Assembly: GCA_015067495.1 (NCBI GenBank)
Contig: SVMI01000003.1
Span: 116,971-180,970, forward strand
Source of the DNA: Oscillospiraceae bacterium
GTDB lineage: Bacteria; Bacillota; Clostridia; Oscillospirales; Oscillospiraceae
Direction: 5' to 3'
DNA: 64,000 nt
The notes beneath the pieces were generated by a model that saw only the letters and a program-made list of their open reading frames with translations, made no database searches and had not been told where the DNA came from. Shown piece by piece: positions 1 to 8,598 of this stretch. Within the stretch, counting starts at the first letter, position 1. The number at the start of each line of letters is the position of its first letter. The translations under genes were made by a program, and so were the position numbers.

Positions 1-299
1 TGGTTGCAAAGCACGTTTTTGAGGAAAACGATGCGGTAGTGCAGGCGATTCGGTATCATACCACCGGAAGAGCCAACATGACCCTTCTGGAAAAGATCAT
101 TTATGTGGCGGATTACATGGAGCCAAACCGGGATTTTCCGGGCGTGGAAAAGCTCAGGGAGCTGGCGTTCAGCGATCTTGACCAAGCCCTTCATCTGGGA
201 TTGAAGATGACATTGGAAATACTTTTAGAGCAGGGCAGTGAGGTCTCGCCCGGATCACGGGAGGCACTTGCATGGCTCGAAACGAAAGGAACGATTTGA
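1..299 (+). CDS. yqeK: YqeK-type HD-domain hydrolase, 3' part only
   Basis: The reading frame is open from base 3 to the stop at 297-299, so the gene begins before the window; the ORF track's GTG start at 39 is internal. The visible part carries the conserved C-terminal block of YqeK proteins, with H-TTG followed by KI-YVAD-EP-R-F. YqeK is an HD-fold hydrolase that splits diadenosine tetraphosphate symmetrically into two ADP. It directly abuts rsfS (stop at 299, ATG at 300), the common yqeK-rsfS order in Firmicutes, which suggests translational coupling. The N-terminal HD metal ligands lie outside the window and cannot be checked. Confidence 0.88.
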   Translation, partial: VAKHVFEENDAVVQAIRYHTTGRANMTLLEKIIYVADYMEPNRDFPGVEKLRELAFSDLDQALHLGLKMTLEILLEQGSEVSPGSREALAWLETKGTI

Positions 300-662
300 A
301 TGATGACTGCAAAAGAAGTCGCCTTGGCGGTAACCAAGGCGTTGGATGAAAAGAAGGGCATCGATATCAAGCTGCTGAAGATTGACCGGGTGTCGAGCCT
401 TGCAGATTATTTTCTGATCTGTACCGGCAACTCCAGCACCCACGTCAAGACACTTTGCGATTACGCGGAGTATGTTCTTGAGGAGCTGGGCGAGCCGATG
501 CTGGGTCGTGAGGGACACCGGGGCAACTCTTGGGAGCTGCTGGACTTTGGCTCTATCGTTGTCCATGTCTTTACGGACGAAGCGCGCAAGTTCTATGATC
601 TGGAGCGTCTGTGGGCAGACGCGGAGCAAGTAGATCTGGCAAGCATTCTGCTGCCTGACTGA
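300..662 (+). CDS. rsfS: ribosomal silencing factor RsfS
   Basis: A 120-aa protein of the RsfS/YbeB/Iojap family. It contains the family core ADYFLICTG near residues 36-44 and the R-G-H-RG-WELLDFGSIVVHVF block near residues 77-95. RsfS binds ribosomal protein L14 (uL14) and blocks joining of the 30S and 50S subunits when nutrients are low. Length is typical for the family. The start ATG follows immediately after the yqeK stop, and a second ATG is the very next codon, so the start is uncertain by one codon. leuS follows 18 bases after the stop. Confidence 0.95.
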   Translation: MMTAKEVALAVTKALDEKKGIDIKLLKIDRVSSLADYFLICTGNSSTHVKTLCDYAEYVLEELGEPMLGREGHRGNSWELLDFGSIVVHVFTDEARKFYDLERLWADAEQVDLASILLPD

Positions 663-680
663 TTGATAGAGGTGAAAAGC

Positions 681-3107
681 ATGCCGAATTATGATTATTC
701 TGCCATTGAGAAGAAATGGCAAGCATACTGGGAAGAGCATAAGACCTTCCATACGGATGTGTGGGATTTTTCCAAGCCGAAGTACTACGTGCTGGATATG
801 TTCCCGTATCCCTCCGGCGTGGGTCTGCATGCAGGTCACCCGGAAGGCTATACCGCAACGGATATTATGTCCCGCATGAAGCGCATGCAGGGCTTTAACG
901 TGCTGCACCCCATGGGCTACGACTCCTTCGGTCTGCCTGCGGAGCAGTATGCTGTTGACACCGGCAATCATCCCAATGGCTTTACCCAGAAGAACATCGA
1001 GACCTTCTCCAAGCAGCTGAAGGAGCTGGGCTTCGACTATGACTGGTCCAAGGTGGTCGCCACTTCTGACCCTGAGTTCTACAAGTGGACTCAGTGGATC
1101 TTCAAGAAGCTGTGGGAAGCAGGCTATGCCAAGCGCATCGAGATGCCTGTCAACTGGTGTGAGGCACTGGGCACGGTATTGGCAAACGATGAGGTCATCG
1201 ATGGCAAGTCCGAGCGCGGCGGCTATCCCGTTGTGAAGAAGATGATGATGCAGTGGGTCATCGACCAGCCTGCATTTGCTGAGAAGCTGCTGGAAGGTCT
1301 GGATGAGATCGACTGGCCTGAGTCCACCAAGGAGATCCAGCGCAACTGGATCGGCAAGTCTACCGGCGTTGAGGTGGACTTCCAGCTGGTTGGCGGCGGC
1401 GAATTTTCCATCTATACCACCTGTATCGAGACCATCTACGGCATCACCTTCATGGTTCTTGCCCCTGACGGCAAGATCACCGCAAGCCTGCTTGATCGCG
1501 TAGAAAACCGCGAGGAGGTTCAGGCTTACATTGACGAGGCAGCCAAGAAGAGCGATATCGACCGCACCGATGCCACCAAGACCAAGACCGGCTGTCCCCT
1601 GAAGGGCATTTACGCCATCAACCCCGTCAACGGCAAGGAAGTGCCGGTGTTCATCGGCGACTTCGTGCTGGGCAATTACGGCACCGGCGCGGTTATGGCT
1701 GTTCCCAGCCACGATCAGCGTGACTTTGAGTATGCTGTGGCACACAACATCCCCATGATTCAGGTGATTGAGGGTCGCGATGTTTCCGAGTGCGCCTTCG
1801 AGAAGCAGGATTACCTCGGCAAGGGCTGCAAGCTGGTCAACTCCGAGGAATTTACCGGCTTGACTGTTGAGGAAGCCAAGGAAGCCATCACCTGCAAGCT
1901 GGAAAAGGCAGGCGTCGCCAGAAGAAAGGTCAATTACCACTTCCGTGAGTGGATCTTTGCCCGTCAGCGCTACTGGGGCGAACCCGTTCCCTGCGTCTAC
2001 ACCGAGGACGGCGAAACCGTCTTTCTGCCCGATGAGCAGCTGCCTGTTGTGCTGCCCGTCCTTGAGGATTACAAGGGTCGCGGCGGTCAGGCACCGCTGG
2101 AGAACGCCGAGGAGTGGAAGTTCTATGATCAGGACGGTCTGAAGGGCAAGCGTGAGACCTCTACCATGCCCGGCTCTGCAGGCTCTTCCTGGTACTACAT
2201 GCGCTATATCGATCCCAACAACGACAAGGCATTCTGTGATTCCGAGCTTCTGAAGCACTGGATGCCCGTCGACCTCTACATCGGCGGACCTGAACATGCC
2301 GTCGGTCACCTGATCTACTCCAGAATCTGGAACCGCTTCCTCTATGACAACGGTCTTGCACCCACGAAGGAGCCTTTCAAGAAGCTGGTCCATCAGGGAA
2401 TGATCCTTGGCGAGAACGGCATCAAGATGGGGAAACGTTTCCCCGAATTTGTGGTCAATCCCAGCGATATCGTCCGGGAGTATGGCGCGGATACCCTGCG
2501 TCTTTACGAGATGTTCATGGGACCGCTGGAGGTCTCCAAGCCTTGGAGCATGACCGGCGTTGCCGGCGCAAAGAAGTTCATCAACCGCGTGTGGAACTTC
2601 TTCACTGAGCCTGCCAATATCACGGAAACCGATGACGGCAAGCTGACCAAGATCTACCATCAGACGGTCAAGAAGGTCACCTCGGACTTTGAGGTGTTGG
2701 GCTTCAATACCGCCATCGCACAGATGATGGTATTCGTCAACGAGGTCTATAAGAACGGCACCTGCCCCAGAGAATACGCAGAGGGCTTTATCAAGATGAT
2801 CTCCTGCATCATTCCTCACGTGGGTGAGGAGATCTGGCAGCTGCTGGGTCATGACACCACCATCGCCTACGAGTGCTGGCCCACCTACGACGAGGCAAAG
2901 TGCAAGGACAGCGTCGTGACGATTGCCGTTCAGGTTAACGGCAAGATGCGCGGCACTGTTGAGATGGAAGCAGACCTTGATAATGATGCTGTGGTTGCCA
3001 ACGTGCTGGCAAATGAGAAGATCGCTGCCTTCCTTGAGAAGAACGGCGGCAGCATCGTCAAGACCATCGTGGTCAAGAATAAGCTGGTCAATCTGATCGT
3101 GAAGTAA
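681..3107 (+). CDS. leuS: leucyl-tRNA synthetase
   Basis: An 808-aa class Ia aminoacyl-tRNA synthetase that charges tRNA-Leu. I use the ATG at 681, preceded by the Shine-Dalgarno GAGGTG, rather than the ORF-track TTG at 663. The HIGH-type signature PYPSGVGLHAGH lies near residues 42-53. The editing (CP1) domain occupies roughly residues 220-410, followed by the anticodon-binding domain and a C-terminal domain ending in a VQVNGKMRG block. The second ATP signature reads KMGKR (residues about 582-586) instead of KMSKS, inside an otherwise normal context leading to VVNPSDIVREYGADTLRLYE. It probably shares a transcript with yqeK and rsfS. No T-box leader is seen upstream. Confidence 0.97.
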   Translation: MPNYDYSAIEKKWQAYWEEHKTFHTDVWDFSKPKYYVLDMFPYPSGVGLHAGHPEGYTATDIMSRMKRMQGFNVLHPMGYDSFGLPAEQYAVDTGNHPNGFTQKNIETFSKQLKELGFDYDWSKVVATSDPEFYKWTQWIFKKLWEAGYAKRIEMPVNWCEALGTVLANDEVIDGKSERGGYPVVKKMMMQWVIDQPAFAEKLLEGLDEIDWPESTKEIQRNWIGKSTGVEVDFQLVGGGEFSIYTTCIETIYGITFMVLAPDGKITASLLDRVENREEVQAYIDEAAKKSDIDRTDATKTKTGCPLKGIYAINPVNGKEVPVFIGDFVLGNYGTGAVMAVPSHDQRDFEYAVAHNIPMIQVIEGRDVSECAFEKQDYLGKGCKLVNSEEFTGLTVEEAKEAITCKLEKAGVARRKVNYHFREWIFARQRYWGEPVPCVYTEDGETVFLPDEQLPVVLPVLEDYKGRGGQAPLENAEEWKFYDQDGLKGKRETSTMPGSAGSSWYYMRYIDPNNDKAFCDSELLKHWMPVDLYIGGPEHAVGHLIYSRIWNRFLYDNGLAPTKEPFKKLVHQGMILGENGIKMGKRFPEFVVNPSDIVREYGADTLRLYEMFMGPLEVSKPWSMTGVAGAKKFINRVWNFFTEPANITETDDGKLTKIYHQTVKKVTSDFEVLGFNTAIAQMMVFVNEVYKNGTCPREYAEGFIKMISCIIPHVGEEIWQLLGHDTTIAYECWPTYDEAKCKDSVVTIAVQVNGKMRGTVEMEADLDNDAVVANVLANEKIAAFLEKNGGSIVKTIVVKNKLVNLIVK

Positions 3108-3131
3108 TTTCGAAAAAATTGGAATTATTTC

Positions 3132-3160
3132 TTGACATTTGCAGAAATAGCTTGTATAAT
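3132..3160 (+). promoter_or_regulatory. sigma-A promoter for rpsU
   Basis: TTGACA at 3132-3137 and TATAAT at 3155-3160 with a 17-base spacer, a perfect consensus match. It lies 72 bases upstream of the rpsU ATG, in the leuS-rpsU gap. Confidence 0.9.
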
Positions 3161-3231
3161 ACTCTAGCTTGAGTATCAAGCCCTGAACGCATCCAGGACT
3201 TAGCCGGATGCTATCGGAGGGAGGGAAAACA

Positions 3232-3414
3232 ATGTCTGAAATTCGCGTCAAGGAAAACGAGACCCTGGAAAGCGCCCTGCGTCGTTTTAAGCGTAGCTGC
3301 GCCAAGGAAGGCGTGATCGCTGAAGTTAAGAAGCGCGAGCATTATGTCAGCCCCAGCCTGAAGCGTAAGCAGAAGTCTGAAGCTGCCCGTAAGAACAAGA
3401 GAAAGTTCTACTAA
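3232..3414 (+). CDS. rpsU: 30S ribosomal protein S21
   Basis: A 60-aa basic protein matching bS21, with ESALRRFKR near residues 12-20, KREHYVSPS in the middle and a lysine/arginine-rich C-terminus. S21 sits on the 30S platform near the anti-Shine-Dalgarno sequence and assists initiation. The ORF track starts at an upstream ATG (3208). The ATG at 3232, after the Shine-Dalgarno GGAGGGAGG, gives the usual family length. It is monocistronic, flanked by its own consensus promoter and a strong terminator. Confidence 0.97.
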   Translation: MSEIRVKENETLESALRRFKRSCAKEGVIAEVKKREHYVSPSLKRKQKSEAARKNKRKFY

Positions 3415-3440
3415 TATCCCTCTTGCGTTATGTGCTCAAA

Positions 3441-3467
3441 ACCGCCCTGCATTGCAGGGCGGTTTTT
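3441..3467 (+). terminator. rho-independent terminator of rpsU
   Basis: A perfect 10-bp stem, ACCGCCCTGC with GCAGGGCGGT around a 3-base loop, followed by a T run. Confidence 0.93.
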
Positions 3468-3471
3468 ACGT

Positions 3472-3502
3472 TCAAAAGAAAGCCACCGGCGAGCCGGTGG
3501 CT
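3472..3502 (-). terminator. terminator of the minus-strand TIM-barrel gene
   Basis: Read on the minus strand, AGCCACCGGC and GCCGGTGGCT form a 10-bp stem (3481-3502) with a 2-base gap, followed by TTTCTTTT. It lies just past the stop codon at 3507. Confidence 0.8.
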
Positions 3503-3506
3503 TTGC

Positions 3507-5504
3507 TTATTTACAGATGAGAATGCAGCTCTCGAGACCGCAAAGGGTTTCTTCAATCACATAGCCGGTTTCGGTTTTGCGATAGTTCGGTGTGTATCCA
3601 TCAGGATGGGACGGGGTGATGATTTCAAGCTGCGTAAAGACCGCATCCGTTTCGATGTGCAGCGATTCATAATCGTCATCGCAGAAGTTTACAAGCATGA
3701 GGATCAGTTTTCCGTCCTTGCGGAAGGAATAGGGTGCCACGTTTTCTTCCGTGACGAAGAATTTGTCGGCAAGCAATCCGCTTTTGTTCATTGCCTGCTT
3801 GATCACGTGTTCCCGCAGGGGATGGTACATGCCGTAGGGAATCGGTTCGGTACGGTTATACTTGTGCGGTTCGATGAAGGCGTTTCCAACGACAGTCATA
3901 CCGGCGCCGAAGGGCTGCTCATAAGCATCCATCATGGTGGTGTAGGCTGTTTTCTCCCGGTTGCCATAGGTGACATGCACATAATCGCCCGTGCCGAAGA
4001 AGCTGGTTGCCCTCATCTTGGTGATGCCGTACAGCTTTTCGCCGGTGCAGAGCTGTTCAAAGGTCTTGATGCTCTTTCGCTCCACAAAGCATTCGTAGCC
4101 ATCGGCGTCGATCAGCTGCTGCAGACCCATGTCAAACAGCGCTTCCACACCATTGCCGTTGAGGATGACGAAGTTATTCGCAAAGAGCTTTTCTATCTGC
4201 GTCTTGGAAAGGGAACGAAGTACTTGTCCGTCTACTGCAACCACTCCACCCGTCATATCCGCATCTGCGCTGTAGTGGCAGTTGACGCCCAGCAGGGCAA
4301 GCCATGCCATCAGCTCGCCGGTGGTGTCGGTGAAACCGTTGATGTAATCGCCGCTGTCTGCCTTTGCGGTGTACGCCACGTCCTCGTTGACAAGAACTGC
4401 CACACCCGTCATATCGGCAGGGGAGAGCTTCAATTCCTCAGCCCGGCTCAAATACGGCTTGATGGAAGCGTACATTTTGGCAAGGCGCTCGTAGTTGATC
4501 GCGCCGTTGCCGTTGAACTCGAAAATAGAAAAGGTCGAGCCGGAAAGAAGCAGGGGAATCGCGTTCAGCTGCTGAAATTTGTTGAAACGGACGCTCTTGG
4601 TGTAGTTGCCGTGGGGGTTGTTCTCGATCTCCGTCACACAATTGGCGGTATTGTCGGTCAGATAGCGGTTGAGCATCGACCAACAGTGCAGGCGAGTGCC
4701 GCTTTGCTGGGGGGAGAACTGACGGGGAACACCGGTGGTGATGCGGTTGAAAGGCTTTTCCCGTCCGTCGGATGCAAGAGTTTTGAAAAATGCGGGATAG
4801 CGTCTGCCTTCTTCAAGATAGGCACCGCCGGTCATCAGACCGAAGCAGCGCTGATCCACGTGGTCAGCGATATACTGCAGTGTGTCCTCCATGGTCTCGC
4901 GGCTGATGTCCACAAATGCTTTTCTGGCGGCGGCATCGGTGCCAATCAGCCTGACAAAGGTCTCTCGGTCATAGGAAGTGCCGAGCCGCTCGTTATAAAG
5001 GCGCATGTGTTCCTCACAGAAGCAGCCCCGTTTGATGTTTTTTGCAGAGCCATGTCCGTGCAGGCGGAAGTCATCTTCCAGCCAGATTGTGTCGGGCTGA
5101 ATGGCTTCTACATAGAAGTTCAGCAGCTCTGCGTAGTATTTCCGCCAGTTTTCGCAAGCGGGGCAGGCGACCATTTCCGCCGTCGCGCCGTCGTGACCCA
5201 CAAAGGTGCGGAAATTCTGACCGTCCTTCAAGGATCTTCCGCCGTCGTAGTGTCCAATGGTCATCCAAGGGTTGAGGGAAACGGTGATGCCCATTTCCTT
5301 CAGGTACGTGCTTGCGCGGTTGATGACCTGCGCATAGGGCTTCGCTTCTTCAATGGTGATGTGACCGATGGCAAGCTCCTCGCAGCCAATGAAGAAAATC
5401 ACATCGTCGATCTTTGCCTTTTTGCAAAAATCAAGCATATTTTCAAGCCGTTCCTCAAAGTCGAGGGTGGGCGGCAGCTGGATTCGCAAATGATAACGGA
5501 ACAT
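3507..5504 (-). CDS. putative glycoside hydrolase-like TIM-barrel protein
   Basis: A 665-aa cytoplasmic protein without a signal peptide. I do not recognise the exact family. The N-terminal half reads like a glycosidase (beta/alpha)8 barrel: DDVIFFIGCEEL near residue 33, a strand-end SLNPWMTIGHYDGG, then TIWLEDDFRLHGHG near residues 139-152, where a pair of acidic residues could be catalytic. A Cys-containing segment, GCFCEEH, follows. The second half resembles the beta-galactosidase-like middle and C-terminal domains of large barrel glycosidases. The start ATG has a good Shine-Dalgarno (GGAAGGAG). It is transcribed alone between its own promoter and terminator. Substrate and catalytic residues are inferred, not established. 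Confidence 0.55.
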   Translation of the reverse strand: MFRYHLRIQLPPTLDFEERLENMLDFCKKAKIDDVIFFIGCEELAIGHITIEEAKPYAQVINRASTYLKEMGITVSLNPWMTIGHYDGGRSLKDGQNFRTFVGHDGATAEMVACPACENWRKYYAELLNFYVEAIQPDTIWLEDDFRLHGHGSAKNIKRGCFCEEHMRLYNERLGTSYDRETFVRLIGTDAAARKAFVDISRETMEDTLQYIADHVDQRCFGLMTGGAYLEEGRRYPAFFKTLASDGREKPFNRITTGVPRQFSPQQSGTRLHCWSMLNRYLTDNTANCVTEIENNPHGNYTKSVRFNKFQQLNAIPLLLSGSTFSIFEFNGNGAINYERLAKMYASIKPYLSRAEELKLSPADMTGVAVLVNEDVAYTAKADSGDYINGFTDTTGELMAWLALLGVNCHYSADADMTGGVVAVDGQVLRSLSKTQIEKLFANNFVILNGNGVEALFDMGLQQLIDADGYECFVERKSIKTFEQLCTGEKLYGITKMRATSFFGTGDYVHVTYGNREKTAYTTMMDAYEQPFGAGMTVVGNAFIEPHKYNRTEPIPYGMYHPLREHVIKQAMNKSGLLADKFFVTEENVAPYSFRKDGKLILMLVNFCDDDYESLHIETDAVFTQLEIITPSHPDGYTPNYRKTETGYVIEETLCGLESCILICK

Positions 5505-5533
5505 TTTATCTCTCCTTCCTTTGCAGTACTGTC

Positions 5534-5561
5534 ATTATAGCATCATTCCAAAGTTCGTCAA
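5534..5561 (-). promoter_or_regulatory. promoter of the TIM-barrel gene (minus strand)
   Basis: On the minus strand, TTGACG (5561-5556) and TATAAT (5539-5534) are 16 bases apart, 30 bases upstream of the ATG at 5504. The -35 overlaps the stop codon of the upstream gene. Confidence 0.75.
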
Positions 5562-6268
5562 GAAGAAAAGTCCCGTAATTCCTGAAAAAGCCCGACAGCT
5601 CCCTTGACACCCAGTGCTTCCGCTTCTGCCAGCCAAGAGGCAAGCTCGGCGCAGCTTCTGCATAGGCTGAAAACGATCTGCTCCTGTTCAATTTTAATGT
5701 GATAACGGCAGTGCAGCGTGTCATCATAATGGGGACACGCATCGCAGGTTGTGTACGAAAGGGGAAGATAGTGGGAAGTATCCTTGTCTACAAGAACCTG
5801 CGCGCATATGGGTGCGGCATCCAGCCAAATCTCCCGGTTTCGGTATGGCTCCAGATATTCCGGGAGCGGCTGCCAGAGGGGTTCAGGCGGCAAAAAGATC
5901 GGACAGTCAAGTGTGTCTGCATAGCAGGAAGACACCACAACGGGGCAGGAAAGGGTTGATACAATGCGCTCGGTCAATGTCCGCAGTCCGTCATGATCCG
6001 GGCGCTGAAAATCCAGTAAAAGTGCCGCAGGATGGAGCTTTGTAACGGCATCGGACAGCTGTGAGAGGATTACATCGCACCCATGATCCTGATAAGGAGT
6101 GCTGTCGTCCAAAATCAGCAGGGAGTTAGGCGGCAGCTGCGCGGGGAAATTGCACAGCCCCTCGCCGCTGGGGGAAAAGTGACACGCCATCCACCCAAGG
6201 CGCGTCGGTAGCTGCGTACAGGTGAGAAATTCAGCGCCCGTCATGGCAAGATATATGGGAATTGGCAT
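5558..6268 (-). CDS. hypothetical protein with C-terminal Cys/His cluster
   Basis: A 236-aa protein of unknown function. The ORF track extends upstream to 6544, but that part overlaps yqeG on the opposite strand. The ATG at 6268 has a proper Shine-Dalgarno (AAAGGTGG) and fits the divergent layout. The first half alternates hydrophobic strands with acidic turns (LLILDDSTPYQDHG, ALLLDFQRPDHDG), as in an alpha/beta or TIM-like fold. The C-terminal part has Cys and His residues (CDACPHYDDTLHCRYH, then LCRSC) that could bind a metal. It is divergent from yqeG. No homolog is recognised. Confidence 0.6.
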   Translation of the reverse strand: MPIPIYLAMTGAEFLTCTQLPTRLGWMACHFSPSGEGLCNFPAQLPPNSLLILDDSTPYQDHGCDVILSQLSDAVTKLHPAALLLDFQRPDHDGLRTLTERIVSTLSCPVVVSSCYADTLDCPIFLPPEPLWQPLPEYLEPYRNREIWLDAAPICAQVLVDKDTSHYLPLSYTTCDACPHYDDTLHCRYHIKIEQEQIVFSLCRSCAELASWLAEAEALGVKGAVGLFQELRDFSS

Positions 6269-6296
6269 GGACAAAACCCACCTTTCATGATATAAT
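6268..6296 (+). promoter_or_regulatory. promoter of yqeG
   Basis: TGGACA (6268-6273) and TATAAT (6291-6296) with a 17-base spacer, 33 bases before the yqeG ATG. It overlaps the start of the divergent gene. Confidence 0.75.
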
Positions 6297-6329
6297 CCCA
6301 GCATACCATATGAAAGCGCGGTAATTTTT

Positions 6330-6833
6330 ATGTCATTTTCCCTGCTGCCAAAGGTTCTGACCGACCGCATTACCGATCTGAGCGTTTCGTTTTTTGAAGA
6401 ACGGAACATCCGGCTGGTGATGCTGGATTTTGACAATACCGTTGTGCCATACACCACGAATGAACCGGCGGAGCAGGTGCAGACATGGCTGGAGGAGATC
6501 AAGCGTTCTTCCCTGTCGCTGTGCATCCTGTCAAACTCCCACAAAAGCCGCGTGCGAAAGTTCTGTGAGTGCTACGGCATCGATTGCATCACCCATGCCC
6601 GCAAGCCTTTTTCCAAGGGTATCCGCGCCTGCATGGCACGCTACGGCGCGGAGCCATGGGAATGCGCGCTGATCGGAGATCAGATCTATACGGACGTTCT
6701 GGGCGCGAACTGCTGCGGTGTCACATCGATCCTTGTGCGGTCGATCCACAATCATACTTTCTGGCTGAAGGCACGTCATGTGCTGGAAAAGCCCTTTATC
6801 TATGCTGCAAAGAAAAGGAGACTCAGACTATGA
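6330..6833 (+). CDS. yqeG: YqeG family HAD-IIIA phosphatase
   Basis: A 167-aa haloacid-dehalogenase-fold protein. Motif I is LDFDNTVV near residues 32-39, motif II is the S of ILSNSHKSR near residue 72, a lysine follows in ARKPFSKGI, and motif III is GDQIYTDVLGAN near residues 117-128. Length and motifs match the YqeG family found near the yqeH/yqeK/aroE region of many Firmicutes. Its physiological substrate is not established. The stop codon overlaps the start of the next gene (ATGA), so the two are translationally coupled. Confidence 0.92.
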   Translation: MSFSLLPKVLTDRITDLSVSFFEERNIRLVMLDFDNTVVPYTTNEPAEQVQTWLEEIKRSSLSLCILSNSHKSRVRKFCECYGIDCITHARKPFSKGIRACMARYGAEPWECALIGDQIYTDVLGANCCGVTSILVRSIHNHTFWLKARHVLEKPFIYAAKKRRLRL

Positions 6834-7894
6834 AAAATCTTGAAAAGTACCTGACCCTGCTCGATGGGGAAGTGGATGGTCTGCTGCTGACCAGCCGCTA
6901 CAGCCGCCACTACGGCGCGGAGTTCGACATCGCTGAGGGTGCTGCCATCGTTACGAAAAAGGGCTGCCGCTATTTCACCGACAGCCGTTACATCGAATCC
7001 GCGCAGAACGGCATCAAGGGCTTTGAGGTCATCGACATCGTCACCGAAAAGGGCTACGTCGGCTGCCTGAACAAAGCCATCGCGGAGTTCGGCGTCAAGA
7101 CTCTCGGCTACGAGGAGAGCTATCTGACTGCCCGTGAGCTTTTCACCTATGAAAAAACGCTCAACGCCCGTCTTGTGCCTATGAACGACAAGATCAACGG
7201 CTTCCGCGCTGTCAAGGAGGCGTGGGAGCTTGACCTGATGCGCAAGGCACAGGCGATCGCAGATAAGGCATTTACCGAAGTGCTGACACGCATCAAGCCC
7301 GGCATGACCGAGCTGGAGCTGCAGGCGGAGCTGATCTACTGCCTGTATAAGAACGGCGGTCAGGGTCTGTCCTTTGATCCCATCGTGGTTTCCGGCCCGA
7401 ATACCAGCCTGCCCCACGGCGTTGCGGGGGAACGGGTGATTCAGGAAGGGGACTTCATCACCATGGACTTTGGTGTTCTGTATCAGGGCTACTGCTCCGA
7501 TATGACCCGCACCGTGGCGGTCGGATATGCAACTGACGAGATGAAGAAGGTCTATGAGACTGTCCTGCAGGCGCAGCTTGCAGGTCTGGCAGCGACCAAG
7601 GCGGGCGTACCCGGCTGTGAGATCGATGCTGCTGCCCGCAAGGTCATCACCGATGCAGGCTATGGCGAATACTTCGGTCACGGCTACGGTCACAGTCTCG
7701 GTCTTGAGGTCCACGAGAGTCCCAGCCCCAATGCCAGAAATCAGGAGGGCATCCCCGAAAACGCGGTCTGCTCCGCCGAACCCGGCATCTATCTGCCCGG
7801 AAAATTCGGCGTCCGCATTGAGGATGTGACCATTTTTACAGCTGATGGCTATGAAAACATCACTTTCAGCCCGAAAAATCTGATAATTGTCTAA
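6830..7894 (+). CDS. pepP: M24 family Xaa-Pro aminopeptidase/dipeptidase
   Basis: A 354-aa cytoplasmic metallopeptidase of the pita-bread fold that removes residues next to proline. The ORF track starts far upstream inside yqeG. The ATG at 6830 overlaps the yqeG stop and gives the usual length of about 355 aa. All five metal ligands are visible: D in MDFGVLYQGYCSDMTRT (two Asp, from residue 213), H in GHGYGHSLGLEVHE, E in SAEPGIY and E in GVRIEDV. The N-terminal 125 residues form the creatinase-like domain. The yqeG-pepP-efp order is common in Clostridia. Assignment as PepP rather than PepQ is not certain. Confidence 0.9.
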   Translation: MKNLEKYLTLLDGEVDGLLLTSRYSRHYGAEFDIAEGAAIVTKKGCRYFTDSRYIESAQNGIKGFEVIDIVTEKGYVGCLNKAIAEFGVKTLGYEESYLTARELFTYEKTLNARLVPMNDKINGFRAVKEAWELDLMRKAQAIADKAFTEVLTRIKPGMTELELQAELIYCLYKNGGQGLSFDPIVVSGPNTSLPHGVAGERVIQEGDFITMDFGVLYQGYCSDMTRTVAVGYATDEMKKVYETVLQAQLAGLAATKAGVPGCEIDAAARKVITDAGYGEYFGHGYGHSLGLEVHESPSPNARNQEGIPENAVCSAEPGIYLPGKFGVRIEDVTIFTADGYENITFSPKNLIIV

Positions 7895-7912
7895 AAAACT
7901 TTCGATACCCCC

Positions 7913-7941
7913 TTGAAAAAATCGGATCGATAGGTTAAAAT
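7913..7941 (+). promoter_or_regulatory. promoter of efp
   Basis: TTGAAA (7913-7918) and TAAAAT (7936-7941), 17-base spacer, about 63 bases before the efp ATG. Confidence 0.65.
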
Positions 7942-8004
7942 ATACTGGTTAAAATACGTACATTTTAAAACCCGCAAGGGTCATACAATTAGGAGGATAT
8001 AAAA

Positions 8005-8568
8005 ATGATTTCTGCAGGCGATATTAGAAATGGTATTACCTTCGAGATGGACGGCAAGGTTATGCAGGTCATCGAATTCCAGCACGTCAAGCCCGGCAAG
8101 GGTGCTGCTTTCGTTCGTGTCAAGATGCGCAACGTCATCACCGGCGGCGTGACTGAAACCAGCCTGAACCCCTCTGCAAAGTTCCCCACCGCTTTCGTTG
8201 AGAGAAAGAAGATGGAGTACTCCTACAACGACGGCGAGCTGTACTACTTCATGGACCCCGAGACCTACGATATGGTTCCCCTGAATGCTGACGTTCTGGG
8301 CGACGGCTTCAAGTTCGTCAAGGAAAACGACGTTTGCACCATCATGAGCTACAAGGGCAACGTCTTCGGCGTTGAAGTTCCCAACTTTGTTGACCTGGTC
8401 GTCACTAAGACCGAACCCGGCTTTGCCGGCAACACCGCCACCAACGTTACCAAGCCCGCAACTGTTGAGACCGGCGCTGAGATCAAGGTGCCTCTCTTTA
8501 TCAACGAGGGCGACAAGGTTCAGATCGATACCCGTACCGGCGAATATCTGGGCCGCTCCAAGGCTTAA
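8005..8568 (+). CDS. efp: elongation factor P
   Basis: A 187-aa translation factor that relieves ribosome stalling at polyproline stretches by entering near the E site. Three beta-barrel domains fit the length. The loop that meets the P-site tRNA reads [12 protein letters not shown], with the lysine at about residue 32, the position that is modified in many bacteria. The start follows AGGAGGATAT. Codon use is strongly biased, as in highly expressed genes. A small acidic protein gene follows 30 bases downstream. Confidence 0.98.
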   Translation: MISAGDIRNGITFEMDGKVMQVIEFQHVKPGKGAAFVRVKMRNVITGGVTETSLNPSAKFPTAFVERKKMEYSYNDGELYYFMDPETYDMVPLNADVLGDGFKFVKENDVCTIMSYKGNVFGVEVPNFVDLVVTKTEPGFAGNTATNVTKPATVETGAEIKVPLFINEGDKVQIDTRTGEYLGRSKA

Positions 8569-8598
8569 TATTTATCCAACCCCGAAAGGAGAAGCATT

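Noticed and set aside
255-3305. Minus-strand 1016-aa ORF over leuS
   Set aside because: Frame shadow of the well-supported leuS and rsfS. It has no ribosome site and no recognisable domains.
3423-5540. Plus-strand 705-aa ORF opposite the TIM-barrel gene
   Set aside because: The minus-strand frame has a promoter, ribosome site, terminator and protein-like motifs. The plus frame begins in the rpsU terminator and looks like an antisense shadow.
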